From CAYSXY01 sp964435165 (GTDB lineage Bacteria; Pseudomonadota; Alphaproteobacteria; Rickettsiales; RI-342): a stretch of DNA of 11,260 nt. The stretch spans positions 1 to 11,260 of the forward strand of contig CAYSXY010000059.1 in NCBI GenBank assembly GCA_964435165.1, in the 5' to 3' direction. Positions 7,918-11,260 of this stretch are shown piece by piece (within the stretch, counting starts at the first letter, position 1; every line of letters begins with the position of its first letter). The translations under genes were made by a program, and so were the position numbers. The notes under the pieces are model-generated. The model was not told the origin of the DNA. It made no database searches and saw nothing but the letters and a program-made list of their open reading frames with translations.

Positions 7918-8448
7918 TTACTGACGATGCAATGTCACCACCCAGGCGCCATCCCCGCCAAGTGCCCTCGGTGCAGGCTGAACATGGCGCACCCATGCTT
8001 GCCATTGCATCATCCAGCGCGGGGCGTTGCGCCGCAAGGGTGCATCAGCGCTTTTGCCTTTGCCGGTGATGACCAGTAATCGCTTGATGCCGGTTGCATA
8101 TCCTTCGCTGATCGTATGCTGCAAATAATCAAACGCTTCCTGCTCGTGCAGATGGTGCAGGTCGATGACGCCACCAATATGTACTCCCAATGCCGCGTGG
8201 CGTTGATGTGCTGGCATGGCACTGACGGGGGCTATACGAATATGCCTGTCATCGGGCGCTCGATGAGCGGAGCGTGGTGGAGAGGGGGGAACTGGTGAGA
8301 CATCATGCCGCAATCGCTGCGCCGAAAGAGGACGACTCTGGCGCGTCAGGGCGTTCCACTCCTCAACCCCGTCGCGGGAAAAGCCACTAGGCGTATGACG
8401 GGTGGGCTGACCTAAACGGCGAAATTGTCGGCTGCGTTTTTTTGCCAT
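7918..8448 (-). CDS. Smr domain-containing protein (MutS2 C-terminal-like)
   Basis: This is a 176-residue protein with a C-terminal Smr domain (about 93-175), the small nuclease-related domain found at the end of MutS2 and in stand-alone form. Visible motifs are VIDLHHLHEQEAF (94-106), where most members have LDLHG; VITGKG (126-131), the second nucleic-acid-binding loop; and the closing GGDGAWVVTL (164-173). The N-terminal half is basic and proline-rich, with EEWNALTRQSRPL resembling the conserved start of stand-alone alphaproteobacterial Smr proteins. The MltA stop lies 9 bp upstream, so both are probably on one transcript, as in related genomes. The biochemical role of the stand-alone forms is not settled, although endonuclease activity is known for some family members. 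Confidence 0.9.
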   Translation of the reverse strand: MAKKRSRQFRRLGQPTRHTPSGFSRDGVEEWNALTRQSRPLSAQRLRHDVSPVPPSPPRSAHRAPDDRHIRIAPVSAMPAHQRHAALGVHIGGVIDLHHLHEQEAFDYLQHTISEGYATGIKRLLVITGKGKSADAPLRRNAPRWMMQWQAWVRHVQPAPRALGGDGAWVVTLHRQ

Positions 8449-8457
8449 ATGAGTGCA

Positions 8458-9669
8458 TCATCGTGCGGGTGATACGGTTCCGGCCAGGCTATGCGGGAGC
8501 AGCACGACATAGCGACCGGGGGATTGCATATAACCTGCCATTTCTTCCGCATAGGTGCCGTAACCCCAGAAAAAGTCACCGCGCACCGGCCCTTTAATCG
8601 CACTGCCGGTATCTTGCGCGATGACTAACCGCTGCAACGGTTGCGGAGGATAGTTTGGAGTTGGGGGTGTCGTCGTATCAATCCACAAGGGAGCGCCAAG
8701 CGGAATGAATCGCGTGTCTACTGCCAGCGAACGCCCTGGTGTGAGCGGCGCCCCCTGGGCGCCAAGCGGGGCATGGCTATCAAGCCAGCGAAAGAAAATG
8801 TAAGATGGATTCTGATGCATCAACTCCATCGCACTGGCGGGATTGCGCTCCATCCATTGCTTGATGGCGGGAGCCGACATGGCCTCACGCGGGATAATAC
8901 CGCGGTCAATCAATACTTTGCCGACAGACCGATAGGGGTGACCGTTTTTGGCATCAAAACCAATGCCGTAGCTGCGGCCATCCGGCACGGTGATGCGTCC
9001 TGAACCTTGAATATGCAGAAAATAAACATCAACCGGATTATTTGCCCAGGCCAGGACCGGCGTGTCATCGGCAATCGCCCCATTATCAATTTCCGCTCGT
9101 GTGTAAAAAGGAATCAACCGTTGGTCATCAGTCACCCGGCCAGCGATGCTCTGGCCGCTAAGCTCAGGATTGAACGCATCAAGCGATGCCTGCACCAGGC
9201 TTGGCGGGCGCGCATAAATCGGAAAACGATAATCATCCGAGGGCTCAAGCGCCGCTCGCAGGCCGATTTCATAATAACCGGTGAATAGCCCACCTTGTTG
9301 ACTTTGCACCGCAAAGGGCTGGAAAGCGGATTCAAAAAACTGGCGCGCTCTTAAGTGATCTGTCGTGGCAAGGGTGGCTGCCTGCACACAGGCCTGCTGC
9401 CAGTCGGGGGCCCGTTCGGAGCGCATCAATGCGCTGCATGATTGCTGGAACGCATAAAGCGCATCTCCGTGGCGGTCTTGCTGCCAACTGGGGATGCTGT
9501 CGAAACGTATCGGCTGAAATTGCACCTGGGGTGCCGAGCTGTCTCCCGGTGCAGGCCGCGACCCAGAGGTGGGCGTGCAACTGGCGATCAACAGGCAAAG
9601 GCCGATACAGAAAAATGTTGGCAAAGTGGAGGAAAAAAAAGAGTGTCGTGTGCTGCGATCAACCGGCAT
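8458..9669 (-). CDS. mltA: Membrane-bound lytic murein transglycosylase A (lipoprotein)
   Basis: This enzyme cleaves the MurNAc-GlcNAc bond of peptidoglycan with formation of 1,6-anhydroMurNAc. Of 403 residues, the first 30 form a signal peptide ending in the lipobox LIAS-C31, so the protein is lipid-anchored, probably in the outer membrane. The MltA domain follows: FTGYYE (129-134), HIQGSGR (219-225), QNPSYIFF (286-293), then the 3D domain with VDTRFIPLG (317-325), AQDTGSAIKG (351-360) and RGDFFWGYG (363-371). The conserved acids D353 and D365 lie in the region that holds the catalytic aspartate of E. coli MltA. The ATG start overlaps the tim44 stop by 11 bp, so translation is probably coupled. 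The C-terminus is complete and the length is near that of alphaproteobacterial homologues. Confidence 0.96.
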   Translation of the reverse strand: MPVDRSTRHSFFSSTLPTFFCIGLCLLIASCTPTSGSRPAPGDSSAPQVQFQPIRFDSIPSWQQDRHGDALYAFQQSCSALMRSERAPDWQQACVQAATLATTDHLRARQFFESAFQPFAVQSQQGGLFTGYYEIGLRAALEPSDDYRFPIYARPPSLVQASLDAFNPELSGQSIAGRVTDDQRLIPFYTRAEIDNGAIADDTPVLAWANNPVDVYFLHIQGSGRITVPDGRSYGIGFDAKNGHPYRSVGKVLIDRGIIPREAMSAPAIKQWMERNPASAMELMHQNPSYIFFRWLDSHAPLGAQGAPLTPGRSLAVDTRFIPLGAPLWIDTTTPPTPNYPPQPLQRLVIAQDTGSAIKGPVRGDFFWGYGTYAEEMAGYMQSPGRYVVLLPHSLAGTVSPAR

Positions 9670-10339
9670 CAGTCTCTACCAATCGCCAGTTCGGGTCTTG
9701 TGAGCGGATGTCACGCTCAAATACCCATTGATCTTCGACTGTTTCAATATTACTCGGATCACCGCCAATAATTTCACCATCCTTATCACGCGTGACGCTG
9801 ATCTGTTCGCTGACAAACTCAACGGTGATGCGAATCGTCCGTTGAGTCACATCCGCTCCGGCAATGCGCGCCGAGTTGATGGCGACCAGCGTGATATCTT
9901 CCTGCGATTGATCCTCTTTATGCTGTTTGATCGCCTGATTGAACTCGTCATACATCTCTGACGACAATAAATGCTTCAAGGTTTTGCGATCGGCCTGGCA
10001 ATATGCCTGCAGAATCATCTCAAACGCGGATTTGGCCCCGTCCAGAAATTTGCTGCCGTGAAAACTTGGGTCTGCCGAGCGAATCTCTTTCAGGGCCGTG
10101 GCAAGTTGTGAATCGTCACGCGCGATATGTTCGGTCTCATCCGGCGGCATCACATCTTCTTCGTCGACCGGAGCAAGATCAATTACATTGCTGTGTTCTT
10201 CATTAGGACTGAACAGAGAGTCCTGCCGTTGCTCCGGCAGGTCGTTATGTTGCCCCATGATGGCGCGTAGGCGCAGCAAAATAAAACCGGCAACCAGAGC
10301 AAGAATCAATAAATCGGCGTAAGCGAATTCCTGTGACAT
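9659..10339 (-). CDS. Tim44-like domain protein (TimA family)
   Basis: This 226-residue protein has one N-terminal membrane segment (about 8-24, YADLLILALVAGFILLRL), an acidic linker (about 30-85), and a Tim44-like domain (about 86-223; FHGSKFLDGAKSAFEMILQAYCQAD is typical). Related alphaproteobacterial proteins are the relatives of mitochondrial Tim44, which tethers Hsp70 at the import channel. The bacterial version is membrane-attached with the domain probably facing the cytoplasm; its role is not well defined. The start at 10339 has GAGG (10344-10347) four bases upstream. It is first in the tim44 - mltA - smr run and faces away from secB, an arrangement that recurs in alphaproteobacteria. 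Confidence 0.92.
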   Translation of the reverse strand: MSQEFAYADLLILALVAGFILLRLRAIMGQHNDLPEQRQDSLFSPNEEHSNVIDLAPVDEEDVMPPDETEHIARDDSQLATALKEIRSADPSFHGSKFLDGAKSAFEMILQAYCQADRKTLKHLLSSEMYDEFNQAIKQHKEDQSQEDITLVAINSARIAGADVTQRTIRITVEFVSEQISVTRDKDGEIIGGDPSNIETVEDQWVFERDIRSQDPNWRLVETDAG

Positions 10340-10413
10340 GCAGCCTCGTCTGTCTGGTCTGTGGCTCCGGGCATTGATCTATCTATTGCCGTTGAGCCGT
10401 CAATATCGCTCAA

Positions 10414-10442
10414 GATATAAGCGTATCAGCAGCAGGCTTCAA
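10414..10442 (-). promoter_or_regulatory. Candidate promoter of the tim44-mltA-smr operon
   Basis: On the minus strand TTGAAG (10442-10437) and TATATC (10419-10414) are separated by 17 bp; each matches sigma70 boxes at four of six positions. The start would fall near 10407, giving a leader of about 68 nt. The -35 box lies in one copy of a 17-bp tandem repeat, so the repeat may bear on its control. Confidence 0.35.
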
Positions 10443-10469
10443 TGTCTTTATCGCTTCAATGCCTTTATC
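10436..10469. repeat. Two adjacent 17-bp direct repeats in the tim44/secB gap
   Basis: GCTTCAATGTCTTTATC (10436-10452) is followed at once by GCTTCAATGCCTTTATC (10453-10469); they differ at one base. The second copy also forms an inverted repeat with the bases after it, TTCAATG (10455-10461) and CATTGAA (10469-10475). They lie in a 237-bp divergent intergenic region, about 100 bp from secB, over the candidate tim44 -35 box. Confidence 0.85.
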
Positions 10470-10576
10470 ATTGAACGATCCATAAGGTGTCTTGCGAAAA
10501 GACGTGCATTTCAAGGCTGAATCGGTTAACAACGCGCCATTGACTTTCACTAAGCATATCAGCAGAGATAACGATT

Positions 10577-11074
10577 ATGGCAGAAAAACCAGAGATGTCA
10601 GGCAGCAAACAACAGGCGAATTTGAATCCTAACCGACGCTATGTCGTCAATGCGCAATATGTAAAAGATGTGTCTTTTGAAAATCCCAAAGCCCCGGCCA
10701 GCTTGTTTGGCGTGAAAGACAAGCCCAGTATCGATCTGTCTGTGGATATTAAATCGCAAAAATTGCAGGATAATGTCTATGAGTCATCTCTGCATATCAC
10801 AGCCAAAGCCAGTGTGCCGGATATGACGCTCTTTCTGGCCGATGTGACCTATGCCGGCATCATTGCCCTGACAAAAGAATTAGACAAAGATGCCCTGCAG
10901 GAATTATTGCTCATAGAATGCCCTGGCCTGTTATTTCCTTTTGCCCGCAGCATCGTCGCAGATATGGTGCGCGATGGCGGCTTTCCGCCGCTTATGCTGG
11001 AGCCGGTCGACTTCAAAGCATTGTTTGATAATCGTAATCAGCAGTCTGCTCCTGAAGCCGCTGTCGCCCACTAG
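10577..11074 (+). CDS. secB: Protein-export chaperone SecB
   Basis: SecB is a cytosolic tetrameric chaperone that keeps presecretory proteins unfolded and delivers them to SecA at the SecYEG translocon. The 165-residue product covers the whole family: NAQYVKDVSFENP (25-37), SLHITAKA (71-78), the CPGLLFPFAR helix region (115-124), and the conserved GGFPPLMLEPVDF (134-146), which lies in the SecA-contacting part. The N-terminus has a Lys/Gln/Asn-rich extension of about 20 residues and the tail is Ala-rich, both common in alphaproteobacteria. The ATG at 10577 starts a complete protein, although the upstream AGAGAT is only a weak ribosome-binding site. No convincing promoter pair or terminator is visible. 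It diverges from the tim44 operon and precedes tRNA-Phe by 124 bp. Confidence 0.98.
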   Translation: MAEKPEMSGSKQQANLNPNRRYVVNAQYVKDVSFENPKAPASLFGVKDKPSIDLSVDIKSQKLQDNVYESSLHITAKASVPDMTLFLADVTYAGIIALTKELDKDALQELLLIECPGLLFPFARSIVADMVRDGGFPPLMLEPVDFKALFDNRNQQSAPEAAVAH

Positions 11075-11146
11075 AACATAGACGTTGATTTAGATGTAAC
11101 GTCGCGCAATGATCGCGGCAAGGAAGATGAGCGGAATGATTAATGC

Positions 11147-11174
11147 TTGTAATCCGCGTCCGTCATGCTAGTTA
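11147..11174 (+). promoter_or_regulatory. Candidate promoter of tRNA-Phe
   Basis: TTGTAA (11147-11152) is followed after 16 bp by TAGTTA (11169-11174). The spacing fits and a start near 11181 would precede the tRNA by about 18 nt. The -10 match is poor, so this rests mainly on position. Nothing better is visible between secB and the tRNA. Confidence 0.3.
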
Positions 11175-11198
11175 CATCCGCCTGCCGTTGTGCATTGT

Positions 11199-11260
<62 letters not shown>

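Noticed and set aside
11085..11178. Inverted repeats after secB (GACGTT/AACGTC, GATGTAAC/GTTACATC)
   Set aside because: The arms are short, one pair is about 70 bp apart, and neither is followed by a T tract, so chance is a fair explanation.

Overview
The window comes from a bacterial chromosome of moderate GC content, and the gene content points to an alphaproteobacterium. The evidence for this is an alphaproteobacterial-type 23S rRNA with an enlarged helix 9, a Tim44-like (TimA) gene, and the run tim44 - mltA - smr divergent from secB, an arrangement familiar in that class. I cannot place it more precisely from sequence alone.

Layout, left to right. Positions 1-847 hold the 5' portion of a 23S rRNA gene on the minus strand, which leaves the window on the left. 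Upstream of it (848-1211) is a non-coding leader with a strong sigma70-type promoter (TTGACT, 17 bp, TATAAC). There is no 16S rRNA or tRNA-Ile/tRNA-Ala there. The next gene upstream is a protein gene, so this 23S appears to be unlinked from 16S and transcribed from its own promoter. Minus-strand protein genes follow: a 749-residue protein of unknown function (1212-3461), a GNAT acetyltransferase whose 5' end looks damaged (3519-3944), a group II PLP-dependent decarboxylase (4117-5619), an EnvZ-type histidine kinase (5712-7121) overlapping an OmpR-type response regulator (7102-7818), an Smr-domain protein (7918-8448), the lipoprotein lytic transglycosylase MltA (8458-9669), and a Tim44-like membrane-anchored protein (9659-10339). 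After a divergent intergenic region come secB on the plus strand (10577-11074) and the start of tRNA-Phe(GAA) (11199 to the window end).

How the genes fit together. tim44, mltA and smr are packed with an 11-bp overlap and a 9-bp gap and look like one operon. With secB facing away from it, the locus groups functions in protein targeting, membrane and cell wall. The response regulator and kinase form a translationally coupled pair; an 8-bp inverted repeat lies just upstream of the regulator and is a plausible autoregulatory site. The decarboxylase follows the kinase in the same direction but has its own perfect TATAAT box, so its link to the two-component system is uncertain.

The points most worth a second look are the isolated 23S gene with its own promoter, the enlarged helix-9 hairpin in that rRNA, the orphan 749-residue protein with four faint repeat modules, the apparent one-base lesion at the start of the GNAT gene, and a 17-bp tandem repeat between tim44 and secB. 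I found no mobile element, CRISPR array or obvious defence system.
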